15,274 nucleotides of DNA from contig JAGVEP010000420.1 in the NCBI GenBank assembly GCA_020058145.1, positions 1-15,274 of the forward strand. The letters run 5' to 3'. The notes under the pieces were generated by a model. That model did not search any database and had not been told where the DNA came from. It saw only the letters and a program-made list of their open reading frames with translations. Positions 7,116-15,142 of this stretch are shown here, piece after piece. Each line of letters starts with the position of its first letter. Within the stretch, counting starts at the first letter, position 1. Both the position numbers and the translations under genes were made by a program. Source of the stretch: Phycisphaerae bacterium. GTDB lineage: Bacteria; Planctomycetota; Phycisphaerae; UBA1845; Fen-1342.

Positions 7116-7727
7116 TTACCCGCCCGTCGTCTCGTCGGCCGCTTCGTTCGTCTCCGACTCGGGTGCTTCCGGGGCTGGGGGAGGGCTCAGTGAGGCGACG
7201 TCGCCGGAAAATTCGCGTTCGAAACTCTGAATGGCCCGCGGAAGGTCCTCGACCAGGGCTTGTCCCGCGAGTTCGGCCCCGTCTTCTGTGCGGGCCTGGA
7301 TCAGCAGCTTCCGCAGCCGCGGCGCCAGCGGAACCGCGCGCACCTCGAGCGTGCCGGCGACGAAGTCGCACCGTCCGGCCAGCGCCCCAACTTCCTGGAT
7401 CATGAAACCGCGCACGGCCTGCAGGTCGTTGCTTCCGATAACCAACTTGCCGGTCTGTTTCGGCCCCGTGAAATACACCACGAACGCGCGCGGACCATCC
7501 GCGGCGCCCGGCAGCGGAAACGCCAACGCGTACGTCTCGCAGTCCGCGGCGGCGGCGTGAAACGCCCAGTCGCCCGCGAGTTTCAGGTTCTGCTGCGCCG
7601 GCGGGGCAAACGGCTGGCGGAGCGTGAATTCCGCTTTTCGCGCGCAGCCGATGAGCGGCACGAGCACAACGAGCGCGAGGCAACACCGCCCACCTGGCCC
7701 GAAACCAACCCGCCTGCGTCTTCGCAT
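7116..7727 (-). CDS. Lipoprotein of unknown function
   Basis: 203 residues from the ATG at 7727. The N-terminus has five consecutive Arg, a hydrophobic stretch (16-25) and the lipobox L25-I26-G27-C28, so lipidation at C28 is likely. The mature part is a compact domain (about 33-175) with cysteines 63 and 120 that could pair, then a Pro/Glu/Thr-rich tail (181-203). I recognise no family. An in-frame ATG at 7739 and a GTG at 7757 are possible, but 7727 gives the tidiest signal peptide and has a -10-like TATGCT exactly 7 bp upstream, with no Shine-Dalgarno, which fits a leaderless message. It leads the PA14/DUF1080 gene by 41 bp, so the two proteins probably work in the same envelope process. 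Confidence 0.75.
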   Translation of the reverse strand: MRRRRRVGFGPGGRCCLALVVLVPLIGCARKAEFTLRQPFAPPAQQNLKLAGDWAFHAAAADCETYALAFPLPGAADGPRAFVVYFTGPKQTGKLVIGSNDLQAVRGFMIQEVGALAGRCDFVAGTLEVRAVPLAPRLRKLLIQARTEDGAELAGQALVEDLPRAIQSFEREFSGDVASLSPPPAPEAPESETNEAADETTGG

Positions 7728-7734
7728 GTCCGCT

Positions 7735-7764
7735 AGCATACGGCTGGGTCTGGCCACGTGCCAG
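7735..7764 (-). promoter_or_regulatory. Candidate promoter of the lipoprotein operon
   Basis: On the minus strand CTGGCA (7764-7759), an 18-bp spacer, then TATGCT (7740-7735), each matching four of six sigma-70 bases. Seven bases separate the -10 from the ATG at 7727, placing the expected transcript start on or next to the start codon. Confidence 0.42.
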
Positions 7765-7799
7765 TCAGCGTGAAAACGCGCGGGTTGATGTCCGCAGGG

Positions 7800-7828
7800 T
7801 TGGCGGGGGGGCCCGCCTGCGGTATCAT
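7800..7828 (+). promoter_or_regulatory. Candidate promoter of the small gene before secDF
   Basis: TTGGCG (7800-7805, four of six matches), a 17-bp spacer, then TATCAT (7823-7828, five of six). Seven bases later is the ATG at 7836, which has no Shine-Dalgarno. Transcription would start at or one base before that ATG. This is the best promoter match seen in the window and could also drive secDF. Confidence 0.5.
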
Positions 7829-7835
7829 CGGCGAA

Positions 7836-8303
7836 ATGCTGTCCTTGCGGACGGACAAATGGGTACGCGTCGGTTGCGGGCTCGGGATCTTATTGCTCCT
7901 GGCAGCGCAGGAGCAGTTCTGCCCCTGGCTCTCGAATCCGCCGCAGCAACAGAAGGGGGCGGAACCACCTCCCGGCGAGGCGCAGAAGCCGAATAAGCGT
8001 CCCAAGCCCGACCTGTCGCTCGTACTCCGGGACACGCTCCCGCCGCCGAAACCCGCGGCCTGGGCGCAGACCACGCTGCGGCAGGCGATTGGCGCGCGCG
8101 ACGGGGTGGTAAGTTGCGGGCTGCGAAATCCGCCGGTCGCGAGCAACGCCCCGCTGGCGGCGGGTGAAATACTCCCCGGCTGGCACAGCCTGCAGATGCC
8201 GCTCGCAGCGGGCAGCGTTATCAATCCCTGCAACAGTCGCGTCCCTCCGCCGCACCCCGCGGTGTACACCTGCATCACGCGGACGGGTCCCCCGCGCGTC
8301 TGA
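7836..8303 (+). CDS. Small membrane-anchored hypothetical protein upstream of secDF
   Basis: 155 residues from the ATG at 7836. Residues 9-23 (WVRVGCGLGILLLLA) form one hydrophobic segment after a short charged start, so it is probably anchored in the membrane or carries a signal sequence. A Pro/Gln/Lys-rich linker (about 35-60) follows, then a Pro-rich C-terminal part with several Cys (residues 92, 125 and 144). I recognise no family. In many bacteria the gene before secD is yajC, also a small protein with one membrane segment near the N-terminus, but no YajC-like sequence is visible. Upstream in-frame starts (GTG 7758, ATG 7788) were set aside because the promoter-like element would then lie inside the gene. 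Codon use looks coding-like; reality of the gene is moderately sure. Confidence 0.5.
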   Translation: MLSLRTDKWVRVGCGLGILLLLAAQEQFCPWLSNPPQQQKGAEPPPGEAQKPNKRPKPDLSLVLRDTLPPPKPAAWAQTTLRQAIGARDGVVSCGLRNPPVASNAPLAAGEILPGWHSLQMPLAAGSVINPCNSRVPPPHPAVYTCITRTGPPRV

Positions 8304-8423
8304 CCAACTCGCGAGTTTCGTCGGTTTTCACATGCGACCACCCGCGGGCTGGGGCCGCTTCGGCGTCTGGCCCTTTCGAAACGACTATTCCCCCGCCTTG
8401 ACCAAATTACGAGGACTGCTGAT

Positions 8424-11400
8424 ATGACGGAAAAGAACGTCGGGCAACGATTAATTGTGACCGCGATCGCGATTCTGATCGGCGCGGTGCTGCTGTGGCC
8501 GCCGGGGCAGAAGCTCCGTCCCGGGCTCGACATCGCCGGCGGCACGTCGCTGATTTTCGAGGTTGATACCTCGCAGGCGGGCGGCGATGTACAGCTTGCC
8601 GAGCGCGTGAAGGCGCTGCTCCAGAAGCGCGTCGATCCGGCGGGTATTTACAACCTGGCGTGGCGCGTACAGGGCCGCAACCGCCTCGAAGTGCAGATGC
8701 CGCTGCCGCCGAAGGACGCCTTGGCCCGCCGGCAGGCCTATGCGGCCGCCCTGGACAACCTATATTCCTGTGAGCTGCGCCGCGGGGCCACCGAAGCGGC
8801 GTTGCGGCTGGCGGGTGCGGACCGCGAGACCGCGCTGAAGAAGCTCGCCGGCGGCCGAGCCGATGAGGCGTTCGCGGAACTCAAGGGGGACGGCGAAACG
8901 CGGCGGGCGGCGATCGAGAAGGTGATCGAGAACCGCGCGCAGTTGTTGTTTGCGCTGCGCGACCGCTACGACGCCTACCGCGCCGCCGAAACGGCCCACG
9001 CTGCCGGCCCAACGGCAACCCAGCCCGCCCCAACCGACTCACAAAGCGCGACCGCACCCGCGTCGCAGCCGAACACGCAGGCGCAACTCGACGAAGCCCT
9101 CCGCGACGCGGCGGAGCTGTTTGAGGAGGCCATCCAGGAGGTCCTGACCACCAACCTGAACCGGGCGCGGTTTGAGGAGGTCCTCGATCTCGAAACCACC
9201 TCCAAGGTGCGGAAAACGAGCCTTGAACAACTCCTCGACAAGCACGCCGACCTGCGCGACAAGCTCGAGGCGGTGCTCGAAAAGTACGCCGCCTATCGCA
9301 CCGGTAAACAGTTCCTCGACGGGCCGGCCGATCTGAAGCGCCTGCTGCGCGGTTCCGGCAAGCTGGAATTCCGCATCCTGGCGGAGCCCGATCCGGCCAA
9401 CCCGACCAAGTACGACCGCTACCGCGAGCAGCTTCGCGAGGGGCGGAAAGTCAAGGCGGGCGACGAGTTCGGCTGGTTCCCGATCGACAACCCGCTCCAG
9501 TTCTTCAATCTCGATTCGCCCGCGGCCCTCGAGGCGCTGCGACCCGAGAGCGACCCGCTGCACGTCGTAGCCAAGTCGGAGGAGCACTACTACGTGCTCG
9601 GCAAAACGTCGGCGGACGACGGCCTGCTCCAGGGTAGCGAGTCGCAACGGAAATGGCGGCTCAACCGCGCCCGCCCGGATCGCGATGAAAACGGGCGGCT
9701 GAGCGTCGCTTTTGAGCTCGACGTGGTCGGCGGCCAGATTTTTGAGAGCCTGACGGGCCGCAACCTCGAGAAGCAGCTCTGCATTCTGGTCGACGACGTG
9801 GCGTACTCGTCGGCGCGGATTCAAAGTCGCATTCGCCAGCACGGGCAGATCACCGGCGAATTCAGCGCCGACAAGATCAGCTACCTGGTGCAGACGATGG
9901 AAGGCGGCACGCTGCCGGCGCGGCTGAAAGACACGCCGCTGTCGGAGCGAACGATCGGCTCGAGCCTGGGTGAGATGAACCGCGACCTGGCCGTGAAGGC
10001 GGGCCTGTACGGCATGATCGCGGTCGCCCTGCTCATGGTCGTGTACTACTTTGTGTGCGGGGCCGTGGCGAACCTCGCGATGTTGCTGAACGTCTTCCTG
10101 ACGCTCGCGGTGCTGGCGATGCTCGGGGCCCGTATCACGCTGGACGGCATCGCCGGCCTGATTCTGTCGGTCGGTATCGCCGTGGATGCCAACGTCCTGA
10201 TCTACGAGCGCATGCGGGAGGAGAAGGAGCGCGGCGCCTCACTCAGGATGATCATCCGCAACGGCTACGACCGGGCCTTCTCCACCATTTTTGACTCGAA
10301 CATGACCACGATCCTGACCTGCGTGATCATTTACTATGTGGGTAGCGAGGAGATCAAGGGCTTTGGCCTGACACTCGGCTGGGGCGTCGCCCTGAACCTG
10401 TTTACGGCCGTGTTCGTTACCCGCGCTTTGTTCGACTTCATGCTGCGCCACAACCTGATCAAGGACATCAAGTCGATGCACCTGTTCGGGCGGCCGAGCA
10501 TCGAGTGGTACAGCAAAGCTAAGTTCCTCGTGCCCGTCACGGTGACCGTCACGCTTATCGGCGTCATGCTCCTGTTCGTCCGCGGCAAGCAGAACATCTT
10601 CGACATCGAATTCCTCGGCGGCATCGCGGCTGAGTTCGAGGTGCAGGAGCCCAAGGCCGGACAGTCGCCGCTCAATGACGTGACGATTGGCAAACGGCTG
10701 ACCAGCGTGGCCAACGAGCTCGCGGCGGACGCCGGACGCCTGGCGCAGGCCACCGTTACAGCGGTGGAAAGTGAAGCCGGGGTGTTCGACGTGCGGCTCC
10801 AAGGGACGGATGCCGAGCGTTTGGCGGCCCTGCTGGCCGAACCGCTGGAAGCCGAGAATGTGCTGGCGCGCGAGGGCGTGAAAGTCCAGGCGGGCAGCCC
10901 GGCGCTGCGCCTGGTCGTGCAGGGCGAGATCACGGCCGACCAACTGGCCGACAAGATCCACGCGCTGGCCGCGCCCGCGAAACAAGTGGCCGAGAACCTC
11001 AAGCTGGCCAATATCAACGCGGTGCTCGAGGCCGCCGAAGCGGCGGAATCGGGTCACATTTGGAACGTCACGACGACCGCAACGAACATGCGGCTGACCA
11101 AGTACGCCCTGCTGAAGGCACTCGGCGACGAGATGCGCACTCAGCCGACCGTCGAGTACGTTTTCCGCGGCGATGGCGACCGGCCGTACCCCGTCACCGA
11201 CCGGCTGCTCAACGGCGTGGTGCCCGGCCTGCCCGCTGGAATCAGCGGCGATGTGACCGACTACTTCGGCGGCGCGGCCATGTACCTAGACCAACTCAAC
11301 CCACCCCTCACCGCTGCCGAACTGAAGCAACGCCTGGACAACATGTTGTTCCAGCCCGACTTCGCGAACATGCCGCGCCGGCCGTTCACGGTGATCGGCG

Positions 11401-12170
11401 TGACGCCCGCCGCGGGCACGCCCGCGGACCCGGAAAACCCGCCCTATACGGGTCTGGTCGTCGTGACGGGCGATTCCGAAATCCGCTATCAGGATGACGA
11501 GCAGGCCTGGCTCACCGGCCTGGTCCAGCCGCAAATGAAGCTGGTCACGAGCGCCCTGACCAACGAGCAATCGCTGCGCAAGGTCATGCAGTTCAAGCCA
11601 CAGATCGCGGCCCAGGCCACCGAGCAAGCCTCCCTGGCGCTGGTCCTCGCGTGGGCCATGATCGTGGCGTACGTCTGGATTCGGTTCGGGCGGCTGAGCT
11701 TCGGCCTGGGCGCCGTGATCGCCCTCGTCCACGACGTGCTGCTCGCGCTGGCGTTCGTCGGCTTCAGCGGCTGGATCGCCAGCACGAGCTTCGGCCGGAT
11801 GTTCCTGGTCGAAGACTTCAAAATCAACATGCCGATCATCGCAGCACTGCTGACGGTCGTCGGCTACTCGGTGAACGACACGATCGTCGTCTTCGACCGC
11901 ATTCGCGAGACGCGCGGCCGTTTGGGTCGGGTGACCGTGGAGATTGTCAACAACTCGATCAACCAGACGCTGTCCCGAACCATAATGACGGTGTTCACAG
12001 TGTTCGTGGTGATCGTGATCATGTACATCTTCGGTGGCAGCAGCATTCGCGGCTTCAGCTACTGCATGCTCATCGGTGTGCTGACGGGCTGCTATTCGTC
12101 GATCGCTATTGCCTCGCCGTTGCTGCTGCTCATGCGGTCGCGCCGCGAGGTGGCGGCCCAGGGCGCCTAG
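8424..12170 (+). CDS. secDF: SecD-SecF fusion, unusually long export motor subunit
   Basis: 1248 residues, against 737 for B. subtilis SecDF and about 940 for E. coli SecD plus SecF. It uses the proton gradient to help the Sec channel finish moving proteins across the membrane. SecD half: membrane segment 9-26, the GLDIAGGTSLIFEVD motif (34-48), a large P1 region (about 49-515), then five membrane segments (about 526-672) including VGIAVDANVLIYERMREE (583-600) with the proton-relay Asp at 588. SecF half: membrane segment 700-719, FDIEFLGG (726-733), a long outer domain (about 741-1065), then VVGYSVNDTIVVFDRIRE (1145-1162) with Asp 1152. Extra length lies in P1, with a Thr/Gln/Ala/Pro linker (about 189-222) and charged helices (223-290), and in the SecF outer domain. 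GAGGA at 8411-8415 precedes the ATG by 8 bp. Confidence 0.96.
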   Translation: MTEKNVGQRLIVTAIAILIGAVLLWPPGQKLRPGLDIAGGTSLIFEVDTSQAGGDVQLAERVKALLQKRVDPAGIYNLAWRVQGRNRLEVQMPLPPKDALARRQAYAAALDNLYSCELRRGATEAALRLAGADRETALKKLAGGRADEAFAELKGDGETRRAAIEKVIENRAQLLFALRDRYDAYRAAETAHAAGPTATQPAPTDSQSATAPASQPNTQAQLDEALRDAAELFEEAIQEVLTTNLNRARFEEVLDLETTSKVRKTSLEQLLDKHADLRDKLEAVLEKYAAYRTGKQFLDGPADLKRLLRGSGKLEFRILAEPDPANPTKYDRYREQLREGRKVKAGDEFGWFPIDNPLQFFNLDSPAALEALRPESDPLHVVAKSEEHYYVLGKTSADDGLLQGSESQRKWRLNRARPDRDENGRLSVAFELDVVGGQIFESLTGRNLEKQLCILVDDVAYSSARIQSRIRQHGQITGEFSADKISYLVQTMEGGTLPARLKDTPLSERTIGSSLGEMNRDLAVKAGLYGMIAVALLMVVYYFVCGAVANLAMLLNVFLTLAVLAMLGARITLDGIAGLILSVGIAVDANVLIYERMREEKERGASLRMIIRNGYDRAFSTIFDSNMTTILTCVIIYYVGSEEIKGFGLTLGWGVALNLFTAVFVTRALFDFMLRHNLIKDIKSMHLFGRPSIEWYSKAKFLVPVTVTVTLIGVMLLFVRGKQNIFDIEFLGGIAAEFEVQEPKAGQSPLNDVTIGKRLTSVANELAADAGRLAQATVTAVESEAGVFDVRLQGTDAERLAALLAEPLEAENVLAREGVKVQAGSPALRLVVQGEITADQLADKIHALAAPAKQVAENLKLANINAVLEAAEAAESGHIWNVTTTATNMRLTKYALLKALGDEMRTQPTVEYVFRGDGDRPYPVTDRLLNGVVPGLPAGISGDVTDYFGGAAMYLDQLNPPLTAAELKQRLDNMLFQPDFANMPRRPFTVIGVTPAAGTPADPENPPYTGLVVVTGDSEIRYQDDEQAWLTGLVQPQMKLVTSALTNEQSLRKVMQFKPQIAAQATEQASLALVLAWAMIVAYVWIRFGRLSFGLGAVIALVHDVLLALAFVGFSGWIASTSFGRMFLVEDFKINMPIIAALLTVVGYSVNDTIVVFDRIRETRGRLGRVTVEIVNNSINQTLSRTIMTVFTVFVVIVIMYIFGGSSIRGFSYCMLIGVLTGCYSSIAIASPLLLLMRSRREVAAQGA

Positions 12171-12185
12171 CCGGAAGATCCCGAG

Positions 12186-12214
12186 CACCACAGAGGCACA
12201 GAGACCACGGAGAG
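12186..12214. repeat. Short CACAGAG-type repeat, three imperfect copies
   Basis: In the 63-bp gap between convergent genes: CCACAGAGG, CACAGAGA, CCACGGAG, an imperfect 8-9 bp period. The 'CCACAGAGGCACAGAG' word is, as far as I recall, common in intergenic DNA of many unrelated bacterial genomes. No clear terminator is seen in this gap. Confidence 0.5.
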
Positions 12215-12233
12215 CGGGCCGGGCGCTCGCCCT

Positions 12234-13769
12234 TCAGCCGAAGAAACGCTGCTCGACCAGCCGGGTCTCGGTCTCGCGCGGGTCCATGAGTGACCAGTGC
12301 AGCGCCGCAACCGCGACTTGCACAACCACGAGTGTGGCCAGCAGCATGGCCGTGCGCCGGAGCGCGGGCACGTCCGTCGCGCGGGCATGGCCGGCCAGTG
12401 GCGAGCGCAGGAGCGCTCCCAGCAACAGCAGCGGCACAAACGGTATCCACAGCCGGAGCGTCTCCAGGTTGGTGAAGCCGACGGTGGTCAGCAGAACGAT
12501 GGCGGTGACCAGCAGCAGCGCGCCACCGAGCTTCGCCGGCAGCTCTGGTTTGAACTTCGAGCTGGGCAGTGTGACAGCCGCGATCCAGCACGCCGGCCCG
12601 GCCAGCAGCAGGAACAGCGGCACGCCGAGCAGTTGCCACACCAGCGGCATGGCCTCCGGGCCGCACGTCACTTCGCGCTGCGCGCGGGCGACAGCGAGTG
12701 CCGTGGCGGGCCAGTCGATCCCCAGGAGTCTAAACAGACCGAAAGCGACGACTGCCGCCGCACACGCGGGGAGGGCCACGCGCAGCAGAACCCGCCGTAG
12801 CTCGCGGCGGTCGCGAAAAACCGCCAGAAGTGTTGCGGTCAGCACCACGCCCGCCACCCAAAGGTGCACCAGGCTCGCCAGACAGGCGCAGGCCAACGCG
12901 ACGCCGCCGAGAACCGCCCACAGGCTGCGACCACGGCGCCACGCCGCCAGCCAGAGGTAGAGCGAGACGGCCACGGTCAGCAACTGGGCCGGGTCCTTAC
13001 CCGGCGTGAACAGCAGCGCCGCCGGCGAGAAAACGCAGCAGAAGGCATACGTCGCGGCGATCGGTGGCTCGCAGAACAGTCGTCCCGCCGCGTAGAAGAA
13101 CAGCCCCGCGCACAGCCATAACCCCGTCAGCGCCCAAAAGAACAGCAACCCAACCTGCGCGGCGTGTTCGAGCGGCCGCGCCGGGCGCACGGTCGCGAAT
13201 TCCGCGTCGTCGGCCAGCGGGACCAGCGCGGCGAGGCCGGGAAACGCACGCAGCAGCCGGTCGAGGCCGACGACCAGCAACGTCGTAGCCGGGGGGTTGC
13301 TGACGACGCGCGTGCCGCGCATCTCGGTCGGGGGCGTCGCGGCGCGGGCCGGAAATTCCCGCAGGTAGGCACCGACAGCGTCAATCCTGAGACCCTCGAC
13401 GAGGAACGCCCCGTCCTGCGCTGGCGAAAACGCGTTGAAAATGTGCTGATTGCGGTAGTCCGGGGGCGCGCAGTACGACCAGGCGGCCAGCGCCGTGGCG
13501 CCCAGCACTACCAGGCCCAGCCCGGTCCGCTGCCGCCGCCGGTCCGTCGCGGCGCTGAGCCATACACCCAAGGCGGGGATGACCGCGAGCACGATGGCCA
13601 CGGGCACCGCGGCGAGCCGCCACGACACGACGGGCGAGTAGAGATAAACGAAACGGCCGGGACAGCCGAGCGGGACGTGGGTGCGCAGCAGCAGGATGTG
13701 AATCACGAGCGGCGCGACGGCGGCAACAAATAGGGTGCTCCAGACGGGTTTGCGACGCACGCTCGTCAC
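12234..13769 (-). CDS. Polytopic membrane protein, probable GT-C glycosyltransferase
   Basis: 511 residues from a GTG at 13769 that overlaps the upstream stop by four bases (GTGA), with GGAG 6 bases before it; translation is probably coupled to the MFS gene. About ten to twelve hydrophobic segments cover most of the length (first at about 11-27, last at about 473-490). An outer loop after the third segment (about 100-160) ends in SNPPATTLL (157-165), similar in place and form to the HPPG-type motif of lipid-linked sugar transferases. Further on are FTPGKDPAQLL (254-264) and NLETLRLWIPFVPLLLL (434-450), resembling the ExxRxWxPFxP helix of actinobacterial GT-C-like proteins. No canonical DD or DE pair was seen near the first loop, so the catalytic claim is inference. 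Substrate is unknown. Confidence 0.68.
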   Translation of the reverse strand: MTSVRRKPVWSTLFVAAVAPLVIHILLLRTHVPLGCPGRFVYLYSPVVSWRLAAVPVAIVLAVIPALGVWLSAATDRRRQRTGLGLVVLGATALAAWSYCAPPDYRNQHIFNAFSPAQDGAFLVEGLRIDAVGAYLREFPARAATPPTEMRGTRVVSNPPATTLLVVGLDRLLRAFPGLAALVPLADDAEFATVRPARPLEHAAQVGLLFFWALTGLWLCAGLFFYAAGRLFCEPPIAATYAFCCVFSPAALLFTPGKDPAQLLTVAVSLYLWLAAWRRGRSLWAVLGGVALACACLASLVHLWVAGVVLTATLLAVFRDRRELRRVLLRVALPACAAAVVAFGLFRLLGIDWPATALAVARAQREVTCGPEAMPLVWQLLGVPLFLLLAGPACWIAAVTLPSSKFKPELPAKLGGALLLVTAIVLLTTVGFTNLETLRLWIPFVPLLLLGALLRSPLAGHARATDVPALRRTAMLLATLVVVQVAVAALHWSLMDPRETETRLVEQRFFG

Positions 13770-15082
13770 AGGGCACTCCGGCTGCGGCGCGCCGACCGCC
13801 CCCGATACTGACGCCACGCCAGGATCATGGTGAGCAGCATCCCGGCGGCGGTGACGCTGAGCAGCCAGGGAATGTAGCGGTCCAGGTGCTCGATCCAGGA
13901 GAGCCCGAGTACACCGGTGGCAGCGACCATCGTCGCCATCGTACACATATCGGAAACGCCGAAGACGCGGCCACGCCGACTGTCCGGGACAAATCGTTGC
14001 AGGCAAGCCATGATCGTGACCAGGATGGCCGCCCCGCCGGCCCCCATGGTGAACAGGCTGACGCCGGCCGGGATGGGACCGAGCGCCGGGATCGGACCGG
14101 CTTTGCAGACCACCGTCACGACCAGGCCGACGAGTCCCAGCGCGGCGCTACCAAAACCGGCCAGCAGCGCCGCCGGGATCGACAGCTTCGGCCCGATGAC
14201 CGTGATCACGCCGGCGCCGGTCGCCAAGCCCAGCACGATTATGCCGCGGAAAGTGCCGGCAGCGGAATAGTTCTCGCCAAAGTACTGGCGGGCAACCGCG
14301 GGAACGACCGAAATGACCACGCCGGCGGCGGCCCAGTAGACTGTGCCCAGCGCGATCAGTTGTCCGACCCGCGCGTGGGTCCAAACGTAGCGAAAACCGT
14401 CGCGCAGTGGCGCCCAGAGGCCGTCCAGGTGCGGGTGCGCGACCGCCCGCGAGCGCGACATGGCGATACCGGTCACGCAGGCGGCACTGAGGAGGAAGGT
14501 CACGGTGTTCGCCATATAGTTGAAGCGTGGGCCGAACTGCTGCACCAGAATGCCGCCGATGACGGCGCTCAGTACGCCGCCGATCGTGCCGAGGGCGCTG
14601 ATCATGGCGTTCGCGCGGATCAGTTGGTGGTCGCGAATCAGCGTCGGCAGCAGCGCCTGGCGTGCCGGTGAGAAAAACGCCGCCAGCGCACCCACGATTC
14701 CCAGGGGCAACACGACGGAATAGTCGCCCTGCGCGGCCGGCAGATACCGCGCCAGGGTGCCAACGATCCAGCCCATGTTGAACACGAGGCCCGCCCGCAC
14801 CAGGTCGGCGACGATCATGGTCGTTCGGCGGCTGAACCGGTCGCACCACCAGCCCGCGAGCGGGCCGAGCACGACGAACGGCAGGAAGAACCCGAACGTG
14901 ATGAGGGCCTGGACGCGCGTCAGGTCGTCGCGGTTGAAGGCGTTGCGCTCCTTGAGCAGGGCCATCTCGCTGAGGTGGTCGCCGAAGGCCGCGACGCCGT
15001 ACGCCGCCCAGAGCAGGACGAAGTTACGGTTCTGGACCAGCCAGTCGGGCAAGCGTGGCGCTGGACGGTCAAGGGTCGTCAT
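13766..15082 (-). CDS. MFS transporter, EntS/LplT-like group
   Basis: 438 residues with about twelve membrane segments. Between segments 2 and 3 is the MFS motif A, GPLAGWWCDRFSRRTTM (73-89), and FFSPARQALLPTLI (136-149) with RANAM (156-160) matches the MFS_3-type group that includes EntS and LplT. These export or flip small amphipathic molecules by proton exchange; the substrate here cannot be told. The central loop (about 207-235) joins the two six-helix halves. I chose the ATG at 15082; the frame extends to 15187, but that part is Arg/Pro-rich and unlike the family. No strong Shine-Dalgarno is visible. The stop overlaps the start of the GT-C-like gene, so carrier and transferase may share one pathway, for instance moving a lipid or sugar-lipid. 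Confidence 0.88.
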   Translation of the reverse strand: MTTLDRPAPRLPDWLVQNRNFVLLWAAYGVAAFGDHLSEMALLKERNAFNRDDLTRVQALITFGFFLPFVVLGPLAGWWCDRFSRRTTMIVADLVRAGLVFNMGWIVGTLARYLPAAQGDYSVVLPLGIVGALAAFFSPARQALLPTLIRDHQLIRANAMISALGTIGGVLSAVIGGILVQQFGPRFNYMANTVTFLLSAACVTGIAMSRSRAVAHPHLDGLWAPLRDGFRYVWTHARVGQLIALGTVYWAAAGVVISVVPAVARQYFGENYSAAGTFRGIIVLGLATGAGVITVIGPKLSIPAALLAGFGSAALGLVGLVVTVVCKAGPIPALGPIPAGVSLFTMGAGGAAILVTIMACLQRFVPDSRRGRVFGVSDMCTMATMVAATGVLGLSWIEHLDRYIPWLLSVTAAGMLLTMILAWRQYRGRSARRSRSAL

Positions 15083-15113
15083 GGAGACTCGCACGAGAGC
15101 CGGGTAGCGAGTG

Positions 15114-15142
15114 ACTGTACGTGTCGCCGGCGGTGGCGTAAA
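15114..15142 (-). promoter_or_regulatory. Possible promoter of the MFS operon
   Basis: On the minus strand TTTACG (15142-15137), a 17-bp spacer, then TACAGT (15119-15114), each with four of six sigma-70 matches, about 31 bp before the ATG at 15082. Weak visual match. Confidence 0.28.

Noticed and set aside
7072..7686. N-terminal extension of the PA14/DUF1080 frame
   Set aside because: Arg-rich, overlaps the lipoprotein gene in another frame, and would bury the signal peptide.
7733..8545. 270-codon minus-strand frame opposite the small hypothetical gene
   Set aside because: Overlaps the start of secDF, Ser/Arg/Cys-rich, no recognisable pattern; the plus-strand frame has a promoter-like element and a hydrophobic segment.
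11286..12191. 301-codon minus-strand frame inside the SecF half
   Set aside because: His/Arg/Gln-rich shadow of a well-conserved gene.
12212..12228. GAGCG / CGCTC stem between the convergent secDF and GT-C-like genes
   Set aside because: Only five pairs, no T-run; too weak to call a terminator.
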